NCBI GenBank assembly: GCA_964601505.1
Contig: CAZRNR010000032.1
Coordinates: forward strand, 1-23,812
DNA from: DRWZ01 sp964601505
GTDB lineage: Bacteria > Calescibacteriota > Calescibacteriia > Calescibacteriales > Calescibacteriaceae
Length of the DNA stretch: 23,812 nt
Direction of reading: 5' to 3'
The notes under the pieces are model-generated. The model ran no database searches. It saw only the letters and a list, made by a program, of their open reading frames with translations, and was not told where the DNA came from. Position numbers and translations under genes: made by a program. This document shows, piece by piece, positions 8,218-15,216 of the stretch (position 1 is the first letter of the stretch; every line of letters starts with the position of its first letter).

Positions 8218-8809
8218 CCCACAGACTCTGGTAAATTATATTCCAAATAGCTCTTAGCTTTCGTTTCTAATTTTGAATTTATTCTTAATTTTATCTTTTG
8301 ACCTTCTTTCTTTATCTCTATAATGTTATGTTCAAAACCAGCATGTGCAAAGAAGTTTCTTTTATCAATATATATCTAAATAAACATCAATCTGTTGAGC
8401 ACAAGAGTCTTCAAGCCATTCAATAAAAGTAAAAGCTAATTCCTTAAAAACAGGGTAATAAAAATCCATTGAATTGCCAATAAATTTTGAATTATTAAAT
8501 TCTCCAACACCATAAGAAACTATTACCTTGTCTGGTTTATAACCAAACTTCTTCTTGCAAAAATCCTTAATAAGTGAACAAGAGTAATCTTTAACATCTT
8601 GATATTAAATAGATGAAGATGAAATAGACGGAGATAAGATAAATTCATTGGAAAGTGTATCAACAGAAACAATTATAGTTTTTTTCTATTCCCTCTTTTT
8701 CTTTTATCAATTCTGAAGTATCTTTTAACTTTCCCCCTTGCCCCTTATAAAAATATATTACTTCATCCCAGACCTTTGGACTTCCTCAAGTTGAAATTAA
8801 AATTTTCAT
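8214..8809 (-). pseudogene. csx1: Broken csx1 (CARF-HEPN ribonuclease of type III CRISPR)
   Basis: Csx1 is a cyclic-oligoadenylate-activated RNase. The N-terminus MKILIST is followed by a TGA at codon 8 (8786-8788) where Trp is expected, then GSPKVWDEVIYFYKGQGGK, a Csx1-type beginning. A frameshift lies at a seven-base T run (8679-8685 on the + strand), after which TIIVSVDTLSNEF continues. A TAA follows at 8605-8607, then FGYKPDKVIVSYGVGEF and MDFYYPVFKELAFTFIEW. A further shift near 8375 joins directly to RNFFAHAGFEHN, whose Arg and His (8358-8360 and 8343-8345) form the HEPN R-x4-H catalytic motif. The roughly 200 remaining codons are about half of a normal Csx1, so much of the middle is deleted. 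The start overlaps the csx3 stop as ATGA. Confidence 0.8.
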
Positions 8810-9132
8810 AATAATTCCTTTATCTTAATAGTATCTCCGACTTTAAATTCTTTTGAATGACTTTCAACTACAACTGCTCCTTCCAATCTTGGATCAAAAA
8901 TAGCAATTGCCTTTGTCGGGTGATAAAAATGAATTAAATAACCATAAAGCCAGATCGGCCCTCTTCCGGATAGAATTATCAGATCTGAAGAAAATCCGCC
9001 TTTTATCGGATCCGGTGGGTTTATTTTCTTTAAATCTTCTGGCTCCAGCTCCCTTTTAAGTTCAAATTCAATCAATGTGAAATAATCCTTGCCTCTAACA
9101 GTAAAATTTATAATATCGTTCAAATATTCCAT
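8806..9132 (-). CDS. csx3: Csx3, ring nuclease family (Crn3) of type III CRISPR
   Basis: 108 residues, full family length (about 100-110). Csx3/Crn3 binds and cleaves cyclic tetra-adenylate, the second messenger made by the Cas10 polymerase, and so switches off Csx1/Csm6-type ribonucleases. The signature is clear: ILSGRGPIWLYGYLIHFYHP at 53-72, IAIFDPRLEGAVVVESHS at 76-93, then FKVGDTIKI. His71, Asp80 and Arg82 have the spacing of the residues reported important in the Archaeoglobus enzyme (His60, Asp69, Arg71). The frame is intact while the genes on both sides are broken. The ATG at 9132 is the best start; a TTG at 9123 is possible. No promoter of its own is obvious. It may be under selection or may simply not have decayed yet. 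Confidence 0.88.
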   Translation of the reverse strand: MEYLNDIINFTVRGKDYFTLIEFELKRELEPEDLKKINPPDPIKGGFSSDLIILSGRGPIWLYGYLIHFYHPTKAIAIFDPRLEGAVVVESHSKEFKVGDTIKIKELL

Positions 9133-9290
9133 ATCCCAGACTCGTTTCTGCCTCTACTCCAAAGTTTTTTAATGCCCCTTCAACTAAATATTTAATTTCT
9201 AAAGTTTAAATCTTTGATTATTAAATCCTTTTTTATCAAATCTTTTGCTATCTCCAGAATTTCGATTTTCTCGAATATTTCATCATATCA
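9095..9290 (-). pseudogene. C-terminal remnant of a RAMP protein, Cmr6-like
   Basis: Reading the - strand, the open segment 9205-9095 encodes EIKYLVEGALKNFGVEAETS followed by LGYGIFE. The ALxxxGVxAxTSxGYGxF pattern is the glycine-rich loop at the C-terminus of RAMP proteins, closest in my memory to Cmr6 of type III-B. Upstream, a second frame (EKIEILEIAKDLIKKDLIIK) can be joined by one frameshift at about 9206. The rest of the gene is missing. Its end overlaps the start of csx3, so these were probably adjacent operon genes. Cmr6 rather than another RAMP is a moderate guess. Confidence 0.6.
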
Positions 9291-9604
9291 TACGCTTTAA
9301 TAAACTTTTCGTTTCCATAATTATCAAGCAAAAATTAAAACAAATTTTATCTCTCCCTTCCTTTACAGCTGAAAAGAAAACCGGTCTTGGATTTTTCCAA
9401 TCAACGCACACAGTTTCTACTTTCGCTCACCAAAACAAAGTCCGGGAACTTATGTTTGATCTCTGTACCTTTATAGAAATGCTACCGGACAGATGTTTTG
9501 ATTCAAAAATAGCACAAAACAATAAAGCAGAGATAAATCCAGATAAGAGTTTTTCACAGTCTTTTGTGTATGAATTCAAGATCGAATGGGATACAAATCC
9601 CTAA
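9245..9604 (+). CDS. Unrecognised small open frame, possibly a gene fragment
   Basis: 119 codons with no ribosome-binding site. The part after residue 35 is protein-like (TAEKKTGLGFFQSTHTVSTF, KVRELMFDLCTFIEMLPDRC) and runs to the stop without a break, whereas the first 20 or so codons overlap the RAMP remnant on the other strand and are probably not coding. It may be the 3' end of a gene whose 5' part was lost. I do not recognise the family. It could also be a chance open frame. Confidence 0.25.
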   Translation: MLSPEFRFSRIFHHIIRFNKLFVSIIIKQKLKQILSLPSFTAEKKTGLGFFQSTHTVSTFAHQNKVRELMFDLCTFIEMLPDRCFDSKIAQNNKAEINPDKSFSQSFVYEFKIEWDTNP

Positions 9605-9900
9605 GAAGCTACGATCTTAATTTTCTCTATAGCAAAACATGTTAGATGAAGGTATGATGCATTTATGAAAAGAAAAATTTGTAGATAGTGATACAAGGTA
9701 AAACTATGAACTACCAAGTGATTTAGCGCATATATCAAAGCTTTACAATTGTAAAATATTCAGCAAATTGGTTCGTTATAAACAAAAATCTGATCGTAAA
9801 GGTATAGACGCCAAAATTTTGAAACATTTCTCATCAACTTTAATTCAAAAAGAGAATCAAGCAAGAGAAATTATCCTAAAATGTTATTAAACTTAAACAT
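9605..9900 (+). other. Gap with one degenerate coding stretch
   Basis: Codons 9702-9890 on the + strand stay open for about 62 residues (NYELPSDLAHISKLYN, then KSDRKGIDAKILKHFSSTLI and ENQAREIILKCY) but have no ATG near the beginning and are preceded by stops. They may be the tail of a decayed gene. Nothing else is seen: no promoter, repeat or RNA gene that I can support. Confidence 0.25.
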
Positions 9901-10287
9901 ATGGATATAATACAGAACACAAAGGAAATCTTATCAAGTATCAAAAAAATCCTCGAAGAACTGTGTGAAAAGGTTGAATCAAATATTTTTTCACCCGAGA
10001 TAGAAGAAAATTTCAAAGAGTTAGAAGAAAAAATAAAAAAACTCCCAGAAATGATCTCAAAAATAATTGAATATTCAAAGAGGCAGCAGATACCTTACGA
10101 TACTATATCACAAATAATCAATTCTTTTTCAGATACAGAAGGAATATTCTCAAAATTCTTATCAAAACTTGAGCTAATCTCAACATATGATTCCAGAAGG
10201 TTAGAATCATTAAGAATGTTATCACTCCAGATGAAAGCAGCAAGCTCTATGACCTCAAAAGGACAAAACATAAAAACAAAAAAGTGA
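9901..10287 (+). CDS. Small coiled-coil protein of unknown function
   Basis: 128 residues, charged and almost entirely predicted helical, with heptad-like spacing in EELCEKVESN and ENFKELEEKIKKLPEMISKI. It has no cysteine pair, signal peptide or membrane segment, so it is probably cytoplasmic. The C-terminus is a short basic tail (KGQNIKTKK). It lies 10 bp before the sugar-dehydrogenase-like gene and is probably cotranscribed with it. No ribosome-binding site is evident at the ATG. I do not recognise a family. Confidence 0.6.
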   Translation: MDIIQNTKEILSSIKKILEELCEKVESNIFSPEIEENFKELEEKIKKLPEMISKIIEYSKRQQIPYDTISQIINSFSDTEGIFSKFLSKLELISTYDSRRLESLRMLSLQMKAASSMTSKGQNIKTKK

Positions 10288-10297
10288 CCCCCAGTAT

Positions 10298-11401
10298 ATG
10301 AGAACTCTGCTTCATGTATTACTCATCCTTCATTTATCGGATATAAAAATAAAACTTCAAAGAGTTTTCGGAGAAGAAAAATTTAGCTATCCGGTATTTC
10401 TCATACAAAACCCGATATATGATGAAATATTCTACATTGTGGAACAGATAGGAGTAGTCAAAGCATGTTCATACAATAAATGTTTGGTTTTCCTTGATAT
10501 AAAAGATAGGGTAGATTTTGGAGGAGAGAAGGGACTTTTCTCAATTGCATTTTCACCAAATTTCAAACAAGATGGAAAAATCTTCGTATCATACACAAAC
10601 AAATATGGAAATTCAGTTATCTCATTTTTTGTCTCAAAAGATAGGAAGTTTGCAGTCAACGTAAAAGATGAGAAAGTTATACTGAGGCTCGGGCAACCTT
10701 TCCCGAATCACAACGGTGGTATGATATTATTTGGTCCAGATAATATGCTCTACATTGCTTTTGGAGATGGCGGAGGGGCTGGTGATCCATTTGGCTATGG
10801 TCAGAATAAAAAAACACTCCATGGGAAGATATTGAGAATTGATGTCTCAACTTTTCCGTATAAAATCCCAAAGGATAATCCATTCTATGGAGATGCAATT
10901 TGCGGTCTTGGGCAAAAACCAAAAGAAGCCTGCGCCGAAATATTTGCGTGGGGTCTCAGAAATCCATGGCGCTTTAGTTTTGATGAAGAGAAAATATTAG
11001 CAGGAGATGTGGGACAAAACACATGGGAAGAAATAAACATAATTGAAAAAGGAAAAAACTACGGTTGGAACTGCTACGAAGGCTTTGAAAAATTTAAAGA
11101 TTGCGAAAGCGGAGAATTCACATACCCGATAACAGTATATCAACTATATAAAGATGGAGACTGCTCAATAATCGGAGGATATGTGTACAGAGGCGAAAGA
11201 ATCCCTCAACTTTATGGAAAATATATATTCGGAGATTATTGCTCTGGAAAAATACAATATCTTGATCTTGAAGATAAAAAGCAATATTTACTTCTCAAAA
11301 CAAAAATCTCAATCTCGTCTTTCTCTATAGATAAAGAAGGAGAAATATATGTCATAGACCATAAAGGAGGGAAAATATACAAAATAGTTCAGGATGACTG
11401 A
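10298..11401 (+). CDS. PQQ-dependent sugar dehydrogenase family protein (GSDH beta-propeller)
   Basis: 367 residues, the normal size of the YliI/Asd-type six-bladed propeller. These are periplasmic enzymes oxidising aldose sugars with PQQ. Visible motifs are GLFSIAFSPNF near 79-89, NHNGGMILFGPDNMLYIAFG at 137-156 with the base-like His138, GDGGGAGDP, HGKILRID near 175-182, FAWGLRNPWRFSFD with Arg221, and GDVGQNTWEEIN. The N-terminus (MRTLLHVLLILHLSD) is hydrophobic and could be a short signal or anchor. Six or more cysteines in the middle may form disulfides. Nothing in the window makes PQQ or receives its electrons, so the activity is family-level inference. A non-coding 196 bp separates it from clpX, which converges on it. 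Confidence 0.85.
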   Translation: MRTLLHVLLILHLSDIKIKLQRVFGEEKFSYPVFLIQNPIYDEIFYIVEQIGVVKACSYNKCLVFLDIKDRVDFGGEKGLFSIAFSPNFKQDGKIFVSYTNKYGNSVISFFVSKDRKFAVNVKDEKVILRLGQPFPNHNGGMILFGPDNMLYIAFGDGGGAGDPFGYGQNKKTLHGKILRIDVSTFPYKIPKDNPFYGDAICGLGQKPKEACAEIFAWGLRNPWRFSFDEEKILAGDVGQNTWEEINIIEKGKNYGWNCYEGFEKFKDCESGEFTYPITVYQLYKDGDCSIIGGYVYRGERIPQLYGKYIFGDYCSGKIQYLDLEDKKQYLLLKTKISISSFSIDKEGEIYVIDHKGGKIYKIVQDD

Positions 11402-11597
11402 ACGAATCTATTGTTAATCAAAAAATATTTTCCAAGATCAAAAGTAGATTTAGTGCATTATATAGTTCTTAAATGGCTCATCGTAAGTATAATATTGTGT
11501 TTCTTTTTGACAGAAATATACTTTGAACTCCTACTCTATTTATTCAAGTAATTTATCACATCAATCAAAAGCTTTATGATATCTCACTTATATAAAA

Positions 11598-12872
11598 TCA
11601 ATAAAGGCTTCTTCTCTTTTTACCTTCAACGAAAACAGGTTTTCCGCCATTTACTGTCTCCGGAGTTATTATTACCTCCTTTATGTTTGGATTCTCCGGA
11701 ACCTCAAATATTATATCAAGCATTATCTCATCTAAAACAGATTTTATGCCCCTTGCTCCAATATTTTTGGCTTTAACTTTCTTGACTATCTCATCTATGG
11801 CCTGATCTGTGATTGTGAGGGTCACACCTTCAGATTCAACAAGTTTTATATATTGCTTCAGATAAGAGTTTTTCGGCTCAGTGAGTATTCTCCTTATATC
11901 ATCCTCCGCAAGATGATGAAAAGGAACGACTATGGGAAATCTACCCACAAGTTCCGGAATCATCCCGAATTTTATAAGATCATCCTGGCTCACTTTGTAA
12001 ATAATACCGCTTTCCTTAGCTGCTGATTCTGATCTTTTAGTTTGTGATTTACCCTTCTGCTCATCTTTCATGTCCTTAAAACCTATAGTTTTCCTACCAA
12101 GTCTTTGAGAAATGATGTTTTCTATACCAGAAAAAGCTCCTCCCGCTATAAAAAGTATATTTGTAGTATCAACAAATATGGTATCAGAAAGTCCTCTTTT
12201 TCCTCTTACAGGAATATTCACTCCGTTGCTTTCTATTATCTTGAGCAAAGCGTGCTGAACACCTTCCCCAGAAACATCTCTCGTAGATGATGACATATCA
12301 CCTGATTTTCTCGCTATCTTATCTATCTCATCTATATACACAACACCAATCTGAGTCTTTGCAAGATCATAACCAGAGTTTATATAAAGGTAATATAGTA
12401 TATTCTCAACATCATCTCCAACATATCCAGCTTCTGTAAAACTTGTTGCATCTACTATAACCATAGGAACTTCGAGAATTTTCGCTATGGTTTTTGCGAG
12501 TAAAGTTTTACCTGTTCCCGTAGGTCCAACAAAAATAAGATTACTCTTTTCTATACTTGAATCCTTGAGTTTTATCCTCTTGTAATGATTGTATATCGCA
12601 ACAGAAACAAACTTCTTCGCAACCTCCTGACCAATTATATTCTGATTGAGAAAATCCATTATCTTCTTTGGTGTCAGATTCGCACCTTTAACATTCCCCT
12701 GAGGAAAAAGATCTTCAGATATCTCATTCTCTTCATAGCTCTCAACCATATCATTACATATCCGGACACAGTCAAAACAAATATAAGCGTTGTTCATACC
12801 ACCTATCAACTTTTTCACCTCATCCCTTGATTTTCCGCAGAAAGAACATCTTTCTTTATCGGAATGACCCAT
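11598..12872 (-). CDS. clpX: ClpX, ATPase subunit of the ClpXP protease
   Basis: 424 residues from the ATG at 12872, the same length as E. coli ClpX. An in-frame upstream ATG at 12938 would add 22 non-conserved residues and I do not favour it, though the best ribosome-binding-like sequence (AGGGGAGA) is about 18 bases upstream of 12872, a long spacing. The N-terminal zinc domain has Cys9, Cys12, Cys32 and Cys35. The AAA+ module has GPTGTGKT at 116-123, pore loop GYVG at 149-152, DEID at 181-184, SSTRDVSGEGVQHALLK, and the IGF loop (263-265) that docks on ClpP. PELVGRFP and GARGIKSVLDEIM follow. ClpX unfolds substrates and feeds them to ClpP; clpP and tig, its frequent neighbours, are not next to it here. 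Confidence 0.96.
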   Translation of the reverse strand: MGHSDKERCSFCGKSRDEVKKLIGGMNNAYICFDCVRICNDMVESYEENEISEDLFPQGNVKGANLTPKKIMDFLNQNIIGQEVAKKFVSVAIYNHYKRIKLKDSSIEKSNLIFVGPTGTGKTLLAKTIAKILEVPMVIVDATSFTEAGYVGDDVENILYYLYINSGYDLAKTQIGVVYIDEIDKIARKSGDMSSSTRDVSGEGVQHALLKIIESNGVNIPVRGKRGLSDTIFVDTTNILFIAGGAFSGIENIISQRLGRKTIGFKDMKDEQKGKSQTKRSESAAKESGIIYKVSQDDLIKFGMIPELVGRFPIVVPFHHLAEDDIRRILTEPKNSYLKQYIKLVESEGVTLTITDQAIDEIVKKVKAKNIGARGIKSVLDEIMLDIIFEVPENPNIKEVIITPETVNGGKPVFVEGKKRRSLY

Positions 12873-12977
12873 ATCAAATAAAATATATACATTCTCCCCT
12901 GCTTTTTCCTTGATTCTTATATTTTTATTCCACACCAAAGTAATGCTTTTTATGCTAGAAAAAATGCAGATTTCCCA

Positions 12978-13023
12978 AAAATCCTTATTTGGAAATACAA
13001 AAGTATTTTTCCAGATAAGGTTT
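12978..13023 (-). terminator. Rho-independent terminator of the TRAP receptor gene
   Basis: Arms CCTTATTTGGAAATAC (12983-12998) and GTATTTTTCCAGATAAGG (13003-13020) pair around an AAAA loop with one mismatch and a two-base bulge. Read on the - strand, the hairpin is followed by ATTTTT. It sits 80 bp after the stop of the TRAP receptor gene and before clpX, so it would separate the two - strand units. Confidence 0.65.
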
Positions 13024-13099
13024 CAGAAAACCAGAACAAAAGTCTAAACTAATAGAAAAATGCATTCTTATGGGAAATTTTTACTACACATAAACAATT

Positions 13100-14113
13100 T
13101 TAATATTTTCTGAATTTCAATATTTCCTCCATAACCGATACAATTAGCCAAGATGGTACGTGTTTTTTAAACGATGGATATATCTGCGATTTAAAAACTT
13201 CCTCAAATTTCTCAACAGATTTCATCTCTACTTTTTTTATACCAGATCTGAAGATAGTTTCATATGCTTTTTCATTCAGAATTTCAAGCTCTTGAGTTAT
13301 GTTATCACTTTCTCTCCCAAAGACTTCTTTCAACTGTGAAACAACTTCGGTCGAATATGTCTGTAGCTTCTGTAATGAAACAACCACCCCTCCAGGAAAA
13401 TAAAGTATAGGAGGAAAAACGATATATTTGAAATGCCTATACCATCCAAAGGCTACAAGAGCATAAGGTGGTCCCCAGATTATATCTGTTTTATCACAAA
13501 AATTCAGCAAATCAATGACACTGACCTCAAACGGCTTCACACCAAAATTTTCTAATACTTTAAATACCTCAACTTGCACAGGATTTGTCGGCCATACCCA
13601 AAATCTTCGATCTGAAAAATCCTGAATTTCTTCTAATTTATATTTAGAAAGAAAATGAACAAAACCTATACCAAATAACGTAAGTATCTCCCAACCATCA
13701 TCCCTTACTGCTTTTGTGAGCAGATTAGATATTCCTTTTTGAACCTTACGCCACTCATCCTTTGATTTTATAAGAAAAGGCAATTGCAAAACCATTGCAT
13801 ATTTTGAGAGATATCCTAAACCATTTCCTGTAAGTATAGCACAGTCAAGTTTCCCATTTCTCATATCTCTGGCTATATCAATTTCATCTGTAAAGAAAGT
13901 AGAGTAATAAACCTTTATCTTGATGTTAAACTTTTTTTCAATTTCACTACTAATCTTTTTGATTATTTTCTCATAATCACTCCCTTGTGGTGCAATCGTC
14001 CCACACCTCCATATATCTTCTGAATACGAGATTGAGGCACACAAGAATAATACAAAAAAATCAACCACAAAAATTACTAGAAAGGAACGATTTCTATTTT
14101 TAGAAATTCTCAT
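13100..14113 (-). CDS. TRAP transporter substrate-binding protein (DctP family)
   Basis: 337 residues. The N-terminus (basic residues, then a hydrophobic run to ASISYSED) is a signal peptide, so the mature protein is periplasmic. The segments DEIDIARDMRNGKLDCAILT and GNGLGYLSK fit the DctP fold, where a solute, often an organic acid, is bound and delivered to the DctQ/DctM membrane subunits. Neither membrane gene is present in the window, so this is an orphan receptor; the partners may be elsewhere or it may have another role. The next gene upstream on the same strand (holB) ends 124 bp away. Confidence 0.75.
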   Translation of the reverse strand: MRISKNRNRSFLVIFVVDFFVLFLCASISYSEDIWRCGTIAPQGSDYEKIIKKISSEIEKKFNIKIKVYYSTFFTDEIDIARDMRNGKLDCAILTGNGLGYLSKYAMVLQLPFLIKSKDEWRKVQKGISNLLTKAVRDDGWEILTLFGIGFVHFLSKYKLEEIQDFSDRRFWVWPTNPVQVEVFKVLENFGVKPFEVSVIDLLNFCDKTDIIWGPPYALVAFGWYRHFKYIVFPPILYFPGGVVVSLQKLQTYSTEVVSQLKEVFGRESDNITQELEILNEKAYETIFRSGIKKVEMKSVEKFEEVFKSQIYPSFKKHVPSWLIVSVMEEILKFRKY

Positions 14114-14237
14114 AATATCTTATTTAACTAACAAAATCTTTGATGTATTTATTTTATTTTGCTTAAAAGGATTTTCACAAATGATAATTCCATCAGAATC
14201 GCTTCAAAGGTATTTCGAATCAAAACATTAAATTAGA

Positions 14238-15092
14238 TCAGAAAATAAGAGATAGGAGAACAAGTTTTGGATTTATAAAAATCTCAAGCTTCTCTCTGGC
14301 GGATTTAACTTTTTCCCAAAGCTCAACAGAAAATTTTCCAAGCTTCACATAATTCTTACTCAGAAAAGATTCCAGCGCATCAAGTACCTCTCTTGCCTCA
14401 TCAAAGTCCTTCACTTCATTTATAAGTTTTACATATTCGGCAACAGAATCTAAAGGAGATATGATACAGCTTATTATCCTCCAAATTCTTTCTATTCTAT
14501 CCTCTGATTTCTCTATTACAGAGAAATTAAAATATGATATGTTTTTCAATACATCTTTTATTTCATCCGAAAATCCTCTTTCTTGCAACTTAACAGAAAC
14601 CAAATCTTCTATCTTTGGTAAGAACCTTACTCTTATACACCTTGAAAGTATTGTTGATGGTATAAGTTCAAGCTTTGATGTAATAAGTATAAAAGTTGTG
14701 TAATTCTTTACCTCCTCAAGTGTTTTGAGAAGTGCAGAATGCCCCTGTTGAGTCATAAGTTCCGCATCTTGAATTATTATGAATTTGTGAAAAGAGTAAG
14801 GCGGAATAGTTGCAAATTCAACAGCTGACCTTACATATTCAGCTTTCAATCTTTCATCTTGTTCTGCTTTTTTTACAATAAGGATATCTGGATGATTCTC
14901 ATAGACACACTCAGAACAAAACCCACAAGGTGGCATATTTCCACAGAGAAAACTTTTTGCAAAGATCAAAGCAAAATCAGCCTTACCAACTCCACGAGGT
15001 CCAAAGAAAATAAAAGGACCTTTCCGCTCCTGCTTCTGAACGAGTTGAGAAAATCTCTGATACAGATCTGGGTAAAGTTTCAATACATCCAT
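14238..15092 (-). CDS. holB: DNA polymerase III delta prime subunit
   Basis: 284 residues from the ATG at 15092, which has GTGGAG about 14 bases upstream and gives a typical MDVLKLYPDLYQRF beginning; an ATG 54 bp further upstream is less likely. The delta prime subunit is the stator of the clamp loader. It shows a Walker A-like FGPRGVGKADFA, a four-cysteine zinc site (CGNMPPCGFCSEC), the IIIQDAELM box, LLKTLEEVKNYTTFILIT, and the SRC motif in PSTILSRCIRV. The C-terminal collar domain is less conserved. It is divergently arranged with the porin operon. Confidence 0.9.
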   Translation of the reverse strand: MDVLKLYPDLYQRFSQLVQKQERKGPFIFFGPRGVGKADFALIFAKSFLCGNMPPCGFCSECVYENHPDILIVKKAEQDERLKAEYVRSAVEFATIPPYSFHKFIIIQDAELMTQQGHSALLKTLEEVKNYTTFILITSKLELIPSTILSRCIRVRFLPKIEDLVSVKLQERGFSDEIKDVLKNISYFNFSVIEKSEDRIERIWRIISCIISPLDSVAEYVKLINEVKDFDEAREVLDALESFLSKNYVKLGKFSVELWEKVKSAREKLEIFINPKLVLLSLIF

Positions 15093-15179
15093 AAATATAA
15101 AATTTCTCCACGAAAATGGAAAATAAAAGTTTTTTGAAAATAGCATTAATGAAATTGAGAATTAATATCAATTACAATT

Positions 15180-15198
15180 GAAAATAAAAATCATTATC
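15180..15198 (+). promoter_or_regulatory. Putative Fur box upstream of the porin operon
   Basis: GAAAATAAAAATCATTATC matches the classic Fur box GATAATGATAATCATTATC at 16 of 19 positions, and the right half ATTATCA (15193-15199) is exact. It lies 18 bp before the porin start and just before its ribosome-binding site GGAGGAG, where a bound repressor would block expression. The surroundings are AT-rich, which raises the chance of a random match, and no fur gene is in the window. A weaker overlapping match is seen at 15157-15175. Confidence 0.5.
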
Positions 15199-15216
15199 AT
15201 AAATGGAGGAGAAAAT

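Noticed and set aside
7926..8234. 102-codon + strand open frame
   Set aside because: It lies antisense to the decayed type III accessory genes, has no ribosome-binding site and has a composition typical of a shadow frame.
8786..8788. TGA in csx1 at an expected Trp codon, as a sign that UGA is recoded in this organism
   Set aside because: Several intact genes here end in TGA (cas3, csx3, the sugar dehydrogenase) and encode Trp with TGG. The csx1 gene also has a TAA and frameshifts, so it is simply broken.
9588..9601. Small hairpin GGGATACAAATCCC as a terminator
   Set aside because: The stem has only five base pairs and no T run follows.
11498..11545. TTGACA-type promoter after the sugar dehydrogenase gene
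   Set aside because: No gene on the + strand follows it and the -10 region is poor; likely chance in AT-rich sequence.
12873..12938. N-terminal extension of ClpX
   Set aside because: The extra 22 residues are not part of the conserved zinc-domain beginning; MGHSDKERCSFCGK is the usual start.
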